Below are positions 1 to 5,941 of a stretch of 5,941 nt of DNA, piece after piece. The position numbers and the translations under genes were made by a program. This DNA is from Bacteroidia bacterium (GTDB lineage: Bacteria > Planctomycetota > Phycisphaerae > Phycisphaerales > SM1A02). Under the pieces are notes generated by a model that made no database searches, was not told the DNA's origin, and saw only the letters and a program-made list of their open reading frames with translations. Where the stretch lies: assembly GCA_030054235.1 (NCBI GenBank), contig JASGCG010000115.1, forward strand, positions 1-5,941, in the 5' to 3' direction. Each line of letters opens with the position of its first letter. Position 1 is the stretch's first letter.

Positions 1-2023
1 AGTCGGCCACCTCGCCGCTGCGGCGGTCGCGCTCCTCGACGGGCGCGAGCTGCACGAAGACCTGGCCGACGTTGCCGTTGATCGAATTGGCGCTGCCGGT
101 CTCGTAGTTGATCGTTAACCCCGTGAGCGTGACCGCAGCACGGACCTCGGGCTGCTCCTGCACCGCTGCTTCGATGCGCGTGGCCACCGTGCGCGTGCGC
201 TCGATGCTCGAGCCAAGCGGCAGCCGGAAGTCGACGAAGAAGCTCTCGGTGTCGTCGCTCGGCAGGAACTCGAACGGCACGCGGCCGCCGATCACCGCGC
301 CCACGCTGACGATGAAGCCCGCGATCGCGACGCTGATGGTCATCCAGCGGTGGTCGACCGCCCACGTCGCCAGGCGCCGGTAGTGCCGTTCGAGGAAGGG
401 CCACAGCCGGCCATCGCGCCAGCGATCGAAGGGCGCCGTCACGACATCGAGCCACACGCGGCGCCCCTGCCTGAAGAGCGCGATCGAGTGCGCCATGTGG
501 CTCGGCAGCATCCAGCTCGTCTCGATCAGGCTCACCGCGAGCGCGAGCGCGACCACGATCGGCAGGTCGCTGAGCAGGTCGCCAATCGTGCCCTTGACGA
601 GCGCGAGCGGGACGAAGGCCACGATGCTGATGAGGATGCTCGCGAAGACGGGCCAGAAGATGCGCGTGGTGCCCTCGATGGCGGCGCGCTCGGGCTCGGC
701 GCCGCGACGCGCCATGTCGTCGATCGACTCGGTGAAGACCACCGCATCGTCCTCGAGCATGCCCAGCGCGATGAGCAGCCCGAACATCGTGAGCATGTTG
801 ATCGTCACGCCCGCGAGGTTCATGAGCAGGATCGTGCCGAAGATCGCCACGACCATCCCGTTCATCACCCAGAACGCACCGCGCACCGACACGCCCAGCA
901 GCAGCGTGAGGAACACGAGCGCGGCCCCCTGCCACGCGTTCTCCGTGACGAGGTCGATGCGCCCCTCGATCAGTCGGGCAAGGTCATTGTGCTTCGCGAT
1001 GCGCACGCCGTCGGGCATGGGCCCGCGTGCGAGGCCGGCCTCCCAGCCCTGCAGGCGCGGGCTGTCGAGCAGACGGTCGAGCGGGCTGGCCGACATCGAC
1101 CCGCCGGAGCGGGCCGCGACGTAGCCGCGCGTGAACTCCGCCATGCGCACGGCATCCTGCCCCACGGCGCGGAGGATCGTGAGGTTTGCGCCCGGCTCGC
1201 CCTGGAAGCGCCAACCCGTGATGTCGTCGGTGAAGCCCTCGACGACCGTGGCCACGTCGCCGAGCGTGACCGACGTGCCATCCGGAAGCGCCTTCAGCAC
1301 GATGCCGTTCATCGCCTGCGCGCGCTCCTCGATCCCGCGTGTGCGCACCGCAGCCTCGCCGTCGGAGGAGCGCACCGCGCCACCGGGCACCTCACGCATC
1401 CACGCACCGACCGCATCGGCCACGCGCGTGATCGGGATGCCGTGGCGCACGAGCTCCTCGTCCCGCACATCCACGCGCAACTCATCGTCGCGCAGCCCCG
1501 CCACGAGGATCCGGCCCATGCCGCGCCACGCGCGAAGGTCGTCCTCGACCTGCCGCAGTGCCGTCTTGATCGATCGCGGATCGACGTTGCCGTAGACCGC
1601 CACCTGCACCACGGGCAGGATCGGCTTCCAATCGATGACCTTCAGCCGGTCCGCCTCGGGCGGCAGGTCCTGCAGGCCGTCGATGCGCGTGCGCAGGTCC
1701 TCGAGTTTCTCGTCGATGTCGATGCCGTCGCCGAACTTGATGACGACCGCCCCGCCGCCCTCGACGATGCTCGTCGTGACCTTCTCGACGTCGTCCTCCT
1801 CGCGGACCGCGTCCTCGACCTTGCGCGCCAGGCTCTCCTCGATCTCCGCCGGGCTGGCGCCGGCGTACGAAAGCACGACCTGCGCGGCATCCGGGTCGAC
1901 TTCGGGGAAGAACTCGCGCCGCATGGTGAGCGCGCTCCACACGCCACCGAGGACCAGCGCCCACATGACCAGCGTGACCGGCACGCGGTTGCGGACCCCA
2001 AAGCGGATCAGGCCCTCGATCAC
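1..2023 (-). CDS. RND-family efflux pump, inner-membrane subunit (3' end cut by window)
   Basis: Proton-driven inner-membrane pump of the AcrB/HAE-type resistance-nodulation-division superfamily, which exports substrates through a periplasmic adaptor and an outer-membrane channel. The first 674 residues are visible; family members are usually about 1,030-1,070 residues, so roughly the last third is missing. Visible parts: TM1 about residues 13-32, followed by the typical REFFPEVDPD segment (36-45); porter domain about 45-340; TM2-TM4 about 363-432; TM5-TM6 about 454-505; TM7 about 560-578; then the start of the second periplasmic half. TM4 carries the acidic pair D425-D426 in the motif GMLEDDAVVF, matching the proton-relay Asp pair D407/D408 of AcrB. 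The start is GTG at 2023-2021, overlapping the TGA of the adaptor gene by 4 bp (translational coupling); no clear Shine-Dalgarno precedes it. Substrate cannot be deduced; I see no motif marking a heavy-metal exporter. About 25 extra residues occur near 305-331. Confidence 0.95.
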   Translation of the reverse strand, partial: MIEGLIRFGVRNRVPVTLVMWALVLGGVWSALTMRREFFPEVDPDAAQVVLSYAGASPAEIEESLARKVEDAVREEDDVEKVTTSIVEGGGAVVIKFGDGIDIDEKLEDLRTRIDGLQDLPPEADRLKVIDWKPILPVVQVAVYGNVDPRSIKTALRQVEDDLRAWRGMGRILVAGLRDDELRVDVRDEELVRHGIPITRVADAVGAWMREVPGGAVRSSDGEAAVRTRGIEERAQAMNGIVLKALPDGTSVTLGDVATVVEGFTDDITGWRFQGEPGANLTILRAVGQDAVRMAEFTRGYVAARSGGSMSASPLDRLLDSPRLQGWEAGLARGPMPDGVRIAKHNDLARLIEGRIDLVTENAWQGAALVFLTLLLGVSVRGAFWVMNGMVVAIFGTILLMNLAGVTINMLTMFGLLIALGMLEDDAVVFTESIDDMARRGAEPERAAIEGTTRIFWPVFASILISIVAFVPLALVKGTIGDLLSDLPIVVALALAVSLIETSWMLPSHMAHSIALFRQGRRVWLDVVTAPFDRWRDGRLWPFLERHYRRLATWAVDHRWMTISVAIAGFIVSVGAVIGGRVPFEFLPSDDTESFFVDFRLPLGSSIERTRTVATRIEAAVQEQPEVRAAVTLTGLTINYETGSANSINGNVGQVFVQLAPVEERDRRSGEVAD

Positions 2024-3387
2024 GGCGCGGTCCCGGGCACGGCCGCGGGCTCGACCACGCTGGCCGCCGATTCACCCGGACGCAGCGGCTCGACGCGGGC
2101 ACCGACCTCCACGCGCCGCGCGGCGTCGAGCACCACCAGCGTGCCCTGCGGCAGGGGTTCCTCGAGGGCGAGCCACTCGACATCGTCAAGACCCGACTGC
2201 GGCTGCGCACGACGGATCGCGTAGGCCGTGCGCACGGGCTGCCAGCGCACGCGGCCATCCTCGACCAGCAGCAGTCGATCGTTGCGCACGCTTCGGCGCG
2301 GCACCACGGTGCGCGGCGTCGCATCGGGTGCGAAGACGGTCGCTTCGACGAATGAGCCCGGGACGAGTCCCGATCCGCCCGGCAGTTCGGCCCACGCCAC
2401 CATCGTGCGCGCCACCGGATCATCCTCGGGCGACAGGCGCGTGAGCGAACCTTCGACCACCGCGCCCGAGGCTTCGATCACCTGCACCCGCTGGCCCGTC
2501 GCCAGCGCACCGCGGCTCGACGCGGGCAGCGCGATCGGCACTTCCAGCCGCGATGGTTCGACGATGCGCGCCACCACACGGCCAGGCGCAACGGTCTCGC
2601 CCGGCTCGACCGGCAGCGACTGCAGGATGCCGGCGATGGGCGCCATGATCGTGGAACGCTCGACGGAAAGCCGCGCGCGTTCAGCGGCCTCGGACTGCGC
2701 TTCGCCCTGCGCAGCAAGCGCTTCGCGGCGAGGTGCGACCATCTCGAGCGCCTCGCGCGCCATCGAGAGCCCGCGGTCGGCGGCAAGCGCGGCCGTGCGC
2801 GCCCGATCGAGCTCACGCTGCAGGGCCACGCCGTCGGCGAAGGCGGCTTCGACGCGAGCCACCTCTTCGCGCGCCAGCTTGAGCTCTTCGTCGGCCAGTC
2901 GCAGCGAATCGGCGAGCGCCCGCTCCTCGATGTCGAGGCCCTGCTTCTGCGCACGCAGCGCAGCAAGCGACTGAAGCGCCGCCTGAAGTTGGCGTCGCGC
3001 ATCGTCACCATCGAGTTCCAGGAGGACGGCCCCCTTCTCGACACGCATTCCCTCGCGCACGCCCTGCCCGAGCGCCACGACCACGCCTTCCACGCGTGCA
3101 GCGACATCAGCCGACTCGAGGGCGCGCACCGTGCCGTAGCCGCGGATCCCACGGACCTCCGGCATGGGCGAGACTTCCATGACCGCAATCGGCACCGGGC
3201 GCTCATCGGGCGCCTTGCTCGCCGCGACCGGCCGCGTGCGCACCATCCAGATCACCAGGACGATCGCACCGAGCACGATGCCCAAGCTCAGCGACGCGCG
3301 ACGCACGAGATCCAGCCGCGACGGGCGCGGGGCGAACGGGTCATCGTGATCGTGGGCGTCCATGGAGAAAGGAGGATCGTAGTCCAT
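2020..3387 (-). CDS. RND efflux membrane fusion protein (HlyD/AcrA-type periplasmic adaptor)
   Basis: Periplasmic adaptor that links the RND pump encoded immediately downstream to an outer-membrane channel. It has 455 residues, slightly longer than a typical AcrA-like protein. Order of parts: a polar N-terminus rich in Asp and His (1-30); one hydrophobic segment at about 33-49, best read as an uncleaved inner-membrane anchor (no lipobox Cys seen); first lipoyl half at about 85-128 (GYGTVRALESADVAARVEG); an Ala/Glu/Arg-rich helical hairpin at about 130-240; second lipoyl half at about 243-280 (STIMAPIAGILQSLPVEPGE); then beta-barrel and membrane-proximal domains to about 435 and a short Ala/Pro-rich tail. 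The gene overlaps the pump gene by 4 bp, so they form one operon. No outer-membrane factor or regulator lies in the window. The start is uncertain: ATG at 3387, or a second in-frame ATG at 3363 (Met9). Neither has a Shine-Dalgarno on its own strand. Function is certain at family level, substrate unknown. Confidence 0.95.
   Translation of the reverse strand: MDYDPPFSMDAHDHDDPFAPRPSRLDLVRRASLSLGIVLGAIVLVIWMVRTRPVAASKAPDERPVPIAVMEVSPMPEVRGIRGYGTVRALESADVAARVEGVVVALGQGVREGMRVEKGAVLLELDGDDARRQLQAALQSLAALRAQKQGLDIEERALADSLRLADEELKLAREEVARVEAAFADGVALQRELDRARTAALAADRGLSMAREALEMVAPRREALAAQGEAQSEAAERARLSVERSTIMAPIAGILQSLPVEPGETVAPGRVVARIVEPSRLEVPIALPASSRGALATGQRVQVIEASGAVVEGSLTRLSPEDDPVARTMVAWAELPGGSGLVPGSFVEATVFAPDATPRTVVPRRSVRNDRLLLVEDGRVRWQPVRTAYAIRRAQPQSGLDDVEWLALEEPLPQGTLVVLDAARRVEVGARVEPLRPGESAASVVEPAAVPGTAP
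3368..3375 (+). promoter_or_regulatory. strong Shine-Dalgarno-like site AAAGGAGG
   Basis: AAAGGAGG is a near-perfect anti-16S match on the plus strand, in the gap between the two divergent operons, or inside the first codons of the efflux adaptor gene if that gene starts at 3387. The nearest plus-strand start is an ATG at 3386, with a spacer of 10 nt. It is about 70 nt from the gatC ATG, too far to serve gatC directly. It may instead be the chance complement of adaptor codons reading Pro-Pro-Phe-Ser. Confidence 0.35.
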
Positions 3388-3469
3388 GCCGCTTCGCGCG
3401 AAGCGGGCGTGCGGTTGCAGAGCGCCACTAGACTCCGCACTCCCATGGCTGAATCACCGACAAGCCTGA
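3386..3469 (+). CDS. possible small upstream ORF (27 codons) overlapping the gatC start
   Basis: ATG at 3386 follows a strong Shine-Dalgarno-like site at 10 nt spacing and reads to TGA at 3467-3469, ending 25 nt inside gatC in another frame. The predicted peptide is 27 residues, basic and Cys-containing (MPLRAKRACGCRAP at its start), with one Asn and one Gln near its end. Codons 2-7 lie in the perfect palindrome. If translated it could act as a leader that delivers ribosomes to gatC, whose own start lacks a visible Shine-Dalgarno. I recognise no homologous family. Very short frames occur by chance in GC-rich DNA, so this is a weak candidate resting only on the ribosome-binding signal and position. 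Confidence 0.15.
   Translation: MPLRAKRACGCRAPLDSALPWLNHRQA
3389..3406. repeat. perfect 18-bp palindrome in the divergent intergenic gap
   Basis: CCGCTTCGCGCGAAGCGG equals its own reverse complement over all 18 positions. It sits 1 nt upstream of the first possible adaptor ATG (3387) and about 39 nt upstream of the gatC ATG. As DNA it fits an operator for a dimeric regulator acting on either divergent transcript. As RNA it could form a 7-bp stem with a 4-nt GCGC loop. No U-run follows on either strand, so a factor-independent terminator is unlikely. The palindrome is certain; the role is inferred. Confidence 0.6.
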
Positions 3470-3759
3470 GTTCGAAGGACGTGGCGCACGTGGCGCGGCT
3501 GGCACGCCTGCACCTCGATGACGCCACTATCGAGTCGTATCGGACGCAGCTCGCCTCCGTGCTCACGCACATCGCTCGCCTCGGGAACGTCGACACGGCG
3601 GGCGTGGATCCGATGGCTCATCCGCTCGACACCGTGAACCGCCTTGATGACGACGAACCTGGCCCGGTGCTCACGCTCGATCAGGTGCTCATGAACGCGC
3701 CAGCCCGCGAAGGCGACTTCATCGCGGTGCCCAAGGTGCTCGGAGGCGACAGCGCATGA
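3445..3759 (+). CDS. gatC: aspartyl/glutamyl-tRNA amidotransferase subunit C
   Basis: Small subunit of the cytoplasmic GatCAB amidotransferase, which converts Glu-tRNA(Gln) to Gln-tRNA(Gln) and/or Asp-tRNA(Asn) to Asn-tRNA(Asn). GatC wraps around the GatA-GatB interface and stabilises the complex. It has 104 residues, close to the usual 95-105. The N-terminal helix motif LSSKDVAHVARLARLHL (residues 8-24) is the family signature, followed by a helix ending in the ...VLTHIARLGNVDTAGVDPMAH region (39-59) and the C-terminal DFIAVPKVL (91-99) expected of GatC. The frame stays open far upstream and has in-frame GTG (3409) and TTG (3415) codons. ATG 3445 is chosen because homologous sequence begins just after it. 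No Shine-Dalgarno is visible before this ATG. A TAGACT at 3429-3434 resembles a -10 element, but no -35 partner is evident. The stop overlaps the gatA start as ATGA, so the two are translationally coupled. Confidence 0.96.
   Translation: MAESPTSLSSKDVAHVARLARLHLDDATIESYRTQLASVLTHIARLGNVDTAGVDPMAHPLDTVNRLDDDEPGPVLTLDQVLMNAPAREGDFIAVPKVLGGDSA
3742..3746 (+). promoter_or_regulatory. gatA ribosome-binding site (GGAGG inside gatC)
   Basis: GGAGG lies 9 nt upstream of the gatA ATG at 3756, inside the last codons of gatC. It supports the chosen gatA start and shows that this organism does use Shine-Dalgarno initiation for at least some genes. Confidence 0.7.
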
Positions 3760-5198
3760 ACCGCCCCGATGCCACCGCTGTCGCCGCGGCCATCCGCTCG
3801 GGCGCGCTGCGTGCCGTCGATCATGCGCGCGCCACGCTCGACGCGATCGACACGGCCAATCCCGGCCTGAATGCGTACCACGAGGTCTTCCACGACGCTG
3901 CGCTCGAACGCGCGGCAGCCATCGACGCGATGATCGCAGCCGGTCGCGATCCCGGTCCTCTGGCTGGCGTGTGCGTTGCGGTCAAGGACAACATCGCCAC
4001 CACCCTCGGCCAGACCACCTGCTCGAGCCGCATGCTCACGGGCTACCGATCGCCGTTCGATGCCACGGTCGTCACTCGGCTCGTGGGTGCCGGTGCCGTG
4101 ATCGTCGGCAAGACGAACATGGATGAGTTCGCGATGGGTTCGAGCAGCGAGACCTGTGCGTGGGGCGTGGTCCGCAATCCGCACGACCCAACGCGCACGC
4201 CCGGCGGTTCCAGCGGCGGCTCGGCCGCGGCGATGGCCGCGAGGCTGTGCGACCTCTCGCTCGGCTCGGACACCGGCGGCAGCATCCGTCAGCCGGCTGC
4301 CTTCTGCGGCATCGTCGGACTCAAGCCGACCTACGGCCGCATCAGCCGATGGGGACTCGTCGCCTTCGGCAGCAGCCTCGACCAGATCGGACCGTTCACC
4401 TCCACCGTTCGCGATGCCGCGCTGGCCTACGGCGTCATGGCTGGCGTGGATGCCCACGACTCGACCAGCGCTCCTGTCCCGGTCGAGGACTGGCAGGCCA
4501 CGCCGCCCGCCGATCCGCGCGCGCTGCGTGTGGGGGTGCCCTCGCAATACCTGCGCAACAATGATCCAGCGGTGACCGAAGCGCTCGAGCGCGCCCTCGG
4601 CCTGCTCCGCGCTGCCGGCGCAACCATCGTGGACATCGACCTGCCGATGACCGACCACGGCATCAGCACCTACTACGTCATCGCCCCGGCCGAGGCCAGC
4701 AGCAACCTCGCGCGCTTCGACGGCATCCGCTACGGACATCGCGCGACGCAACGCGCAGGCGAAGGCCTGGAGGAGCTCTACGCTCGCAGCCGCAGCGAGG
4801 GCTTCGGCGCGGAAGTGCAGCGCCGCATCATGCTGGGCACCTACGTCCTCTCGAGCGGCTACTACGACGCCTACTACGACCGTGCGCTGCGGATCCGCCG
4901 GCTCATCAAGCAGGAGTTCGACACGGCCTTCGCACAGTGCGACGTCATCTTGGGGCCCACGGCGCCCACCGCGGCGTTCACGATCGGCGGCGTGACCGAC
5001 CCGCTGCAGATGTACATGAACGACGTGTACACCGTGAATACCAACATCGCGGGCATCGCGGGCATCAGCCTTCCCGGCGGGATCGACCGCTCGAGCGGCC
5101 ACGCGCTCCCGGTCGGGCTGCAGCTGCAGGCGCCGGCGTTCGCCGAGAGTCGCCTGCTGCGCGCGAGCGAGCTGCTCGAGCGCCTGCTGTCGGCCTGA
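3756..5198 (+). CDS. gatA: aspartyl/glutamyl-tRNA amidotransferase subunit A (glutaminase)
   Basis: Catalytic amidase-signature subunit of GatCAB. It hydrolyses glutamine and passes the ammonia to GatB for amidation of misacylated Glu-tRNA(Gln) or Asp-tRNA(Asn). It is full length at 480 residues (family about 480-490). The Ser-cisSer-Lys triad is intact: K77 in VAVKDN, S152 in PGGSSGGS and S176 in GSDTGGSIRQPA, with the same 75- and 24-residue spacing as S. aureus GatA (K79, S154, S178). R356 and D423 align with the glutamine-binding R358 and D425 of that enzyme. The segments PAEASSNLARFDGIRYG (311-327) and SGYYDAYYDRALRIRRLIK (367-385) are characteristic of GatA rather than other amidases. 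The ATG overlaps the gatC TGA by 4 bp and has a GGAGG at 9 nt. gatB does not follow; it must be elsewhere. No terminator is visible after the stop, and the convergent mutY frame overlaps its last 134 bp in antisense. Confidence 0.98.
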   Translation: MNRPDATAVAAAIRSGALRAVDHARATLDAIDTANPGLNAYHEVFHDAALERAAAIDAMIAAGRDPGPLAGVCVAVKDNIATTLGQTTCSSRMLTGYRSPFDATVVTRLVGAGAVIVGKTNMDEFAMGSSSETCAWGVVRNPHDPTRTPGGSSGGSAAAMAARLCDLSLGSDTGGSIRQPAAFCGIVGLKPTYGRISRWGLVAFGSSLDQIGPFTSTVRDAALAYGVMAGVDAHDSTSAPVPVEDWQATPPADPRALRVGVPSQYLRNNDPAVTEALERALGLLRAAGATIVDIDLPMTDHGISTYYVIAPAEASSNLARFDGIRYGHRATQRAGEGLEELYARSRSEGFGAEVQRRIMLGTYVLSSGYYDAYYDRALRIRRLIKQEFDTAFAQCDVILGPTAPTAAFTIGGVTDPLQMYMNDVYTVNTNIAGIAGISLPGGIDRSSGHALPVGLQLQAPAFAESRLLRASELLERLLSA

Positions 5199-5941
5199 CG
5201 CACGATGCCGTCTCGAGCACGCGCCGCATGGCGTTGGACATGGCGTGCGCCGAGAGCGCGGCGGGCGCAACGACGTGCCAGCCACTGGGCATGCGCCGCG
5301 GTGCCTTCGCGACCCAGACCCTGAAGTGCACCCGGCGCGGCGACGTGACCACGGTGAACGCGCCCGCCTCAACGATGCCTCGCACGACAGGCCACGCTGC
5401 GACGGGATCGAACGAGGCAGCCGCGCCTGCCGTGGCGTGTTCGATCGTCGGCGATTGCCAGAGCCCCGCCCAGAGGCCTCGATCGCTGCGCTGTTCGAGC
5501 ACAAGGCCCCGTGCATCGCGCATCACCAACGTCTCCCAGTGCACGATCGGCCGCGCCGCCTTCGGCGAGATGGCCGGGATGCGATCGACCGAACCGTCAC
5601 GATGGGCGATGCAGCGCGTGCGCCATGGGCACGCGTCACACCGCGGCGCACGCGGCGTGCAGGTGAGCGCGCCGAGTTCCATGAGCCCCTCGTTGACTGC
5701 GGACGACGACGATGCTCGCTCCACGAGCTCCTGCGCGGTCGACCAGAGCCAATCCTGCGTGGGACGCTCCGCCGGGTCCACGGCGCGACCATGCACCCGA
5801 AGCAGCACGCGCGCCACGTTGCCGTCGACGATGGCAGCACGTTCGCCGTGCACGATGCTGGCGATCGCGCCAGCGGTATAGCGACCGACCCCGGGCAAGG
5901 TGACGAGCTCGGCGGCGAGCGCCGGGACCGTGCCGTCGAAC
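5065..5941 (-). CDS. mutY: A/G-specific adenine DNA glycosylase MutY (5' end cut by window)
   Basis: Base-excision-repair glycosylase that removes adenine mispaired with 8-oxoguanine. The visible part is 291 residues. Roughly the first 100 residues, with the catalytic Glu (E37 in E. coli), lie beyond the right edge. Fragment residues 15-24 (LPGVGRYTAG) are the helix-hairpin-helix; Y21 matches the Tyr at this position in Geobacillus MutY. The catalytic Asp is D39 in IVDGNVARVL (E. coli D138). A [4Fe-4S] ligand set C94-X6-C101-X2-C104-X5-C110 is complete. A MutT/Nudix-like 8-oxoG-recognition domain spans about 128-243, ending in ALSAHAMSNAMRRVL. The F-S/T-H loop of that domain appears altered (T199-S200-P201). 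After about residue 243 the frame continues 40-50 residues of Arg/Ala/Pro-rich sequence with no family counterpart, antisense to the 3' end of gatA. No Met start is present in the fragment's conserved part; the TTG at 5898 is internal, because homology continues upstream to the window edge. Confidence 0.96.
   Translation of the reverse strand, partial: FDGTVPALAAELVTLPGVGRYTAGAIASIVHGERAAIVDGNVARVLLRVHGRAVDPAERPTQDWLWSTAQELVERASSSSAVNEGLMELGALTCTPRAPRCDACPWRTRCIAHRDGSVDRIPAISPKAARPIVHWETLVMRDARGLVLEQRSDRGLWAGLWQSPTIEHATAGAAASFDPVAAWPVVRGIVEAGAFTVVTSPRRVHFRVWVAKAPRRMPSGWHVVAPAALSAHAMSNAMRRVLETASCVRPTAGARAARSRAAGDSRRTPAPAAAARPGARGRSSGRSRREG

Noticed and set aside
350..2224. 624-codon open frame on the plus strand, rich in Arg, Asp, His and Ala
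   Set aside because: It is antisense to the clearly recognisable RND pump and adaptor genes, its composition is that of a GC-rich shadow frame, and it shows no domain or hydrophobic pattern.
3389..3406. Palindrome read as a factor-independent terminator
   Set aside because: No T-run follows on either strand, and it lies between divergent gene starts, where a terminator would not be expected.
3406..3434. Sigma-70-type promoter for gatC with TAGACT as -10
   Set aside because: The -10 matches only 4 of 6 positions and no credible -35 lies 16-18 bp upstream, so it is not annotated.
2989..3759. 256-codon version of gatC starting far upstream in the same frame
   Set aside because: The extra N-terminal part is antisense to the adaptor gene and has no family counterpart; GatC homology begins right after ATG 3445.
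5042..5068. Short tandem repeat (GGGCATCGC) near the gatA 3' end
   Set aside because: It encodes the conserved IAGIAGI segment of GatA and is explained by codon repetition.
3681..5516. 611-codon open frame on the minus strand across gatA
   Set aside because: It is antisense to gatA, whose active-site motifs are all intact, and overlaps mutY. Low-complexity Arg/Ala/Gly/His composition and no recognisable motif mark it as a shadow frame.
1..5941. tRNA/rRNA genes, CRISPR arrays, insertion sequences or a phage/defence island
   Set aside because: No tRNA-like cloverleaf, spaced direct repeats, transposase or integrase motifs, or terminal inverted repeats were seen; nearly all bases are taken by the five recognised genes.

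Overview
The window is GC-rich bacterial chromosomal DNA with strongly GC-biased third codon positions and almost no non-coding space. It holds five genes. Two are cut by the window edges. The organism makes Gln-tRNA and/or Asn-tRNA by the indirect transamidation route (GatCAB). The efflux pump and its periplasmic adaptor suggest a Gram-negative-type envelope. I cannot place the phylum from sequence alone; a planctomycete-like lineage is only a loose guess.

Layout: positions 3387 to 1 (minus strand) form a two-gene tripartite-efflux operon. A membrane fusion protein (3387-2020) is followed, with a 4-bp GTGA overlap, by an RND inner-membrane pump (2023-1, 3' end outside the window). Diverging from it on the plus strand is gatC (3445-3759), coupled by a 4-bp ATGA overlap to gatA (3756-5198). 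Converging on gatA from the right is mutY (5941-5065, 5' end outside the window). Its open frame runs 134 bp into the antisense strand of the 3' end of gatA.

The only real intergenic space is the divergent gap of about 57-81 bp at 3364/3388-3444. It carries a perfect 18-bp palindrome and a strong Shine-Dalgarno sequence that does not serve gatC directly but precedes a 27-codon overlapping small ORF. No RNA genes, mobile elements, CRISPR arrays or convincing terminators were seen.

The efflux operon, gatCA and mutY are functionally unrelated: envelope export, aminoacyl-tRNA correction and oxidative DNA repair. They are ordinary core or near-core genes. I did not find a convincing undescribed system. 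The points worth checking are the intergenic palindrome and small ORF, the gatA/mutY antisense overlap, and two local departures from family pattern, one in the RND protein and one in MutY.
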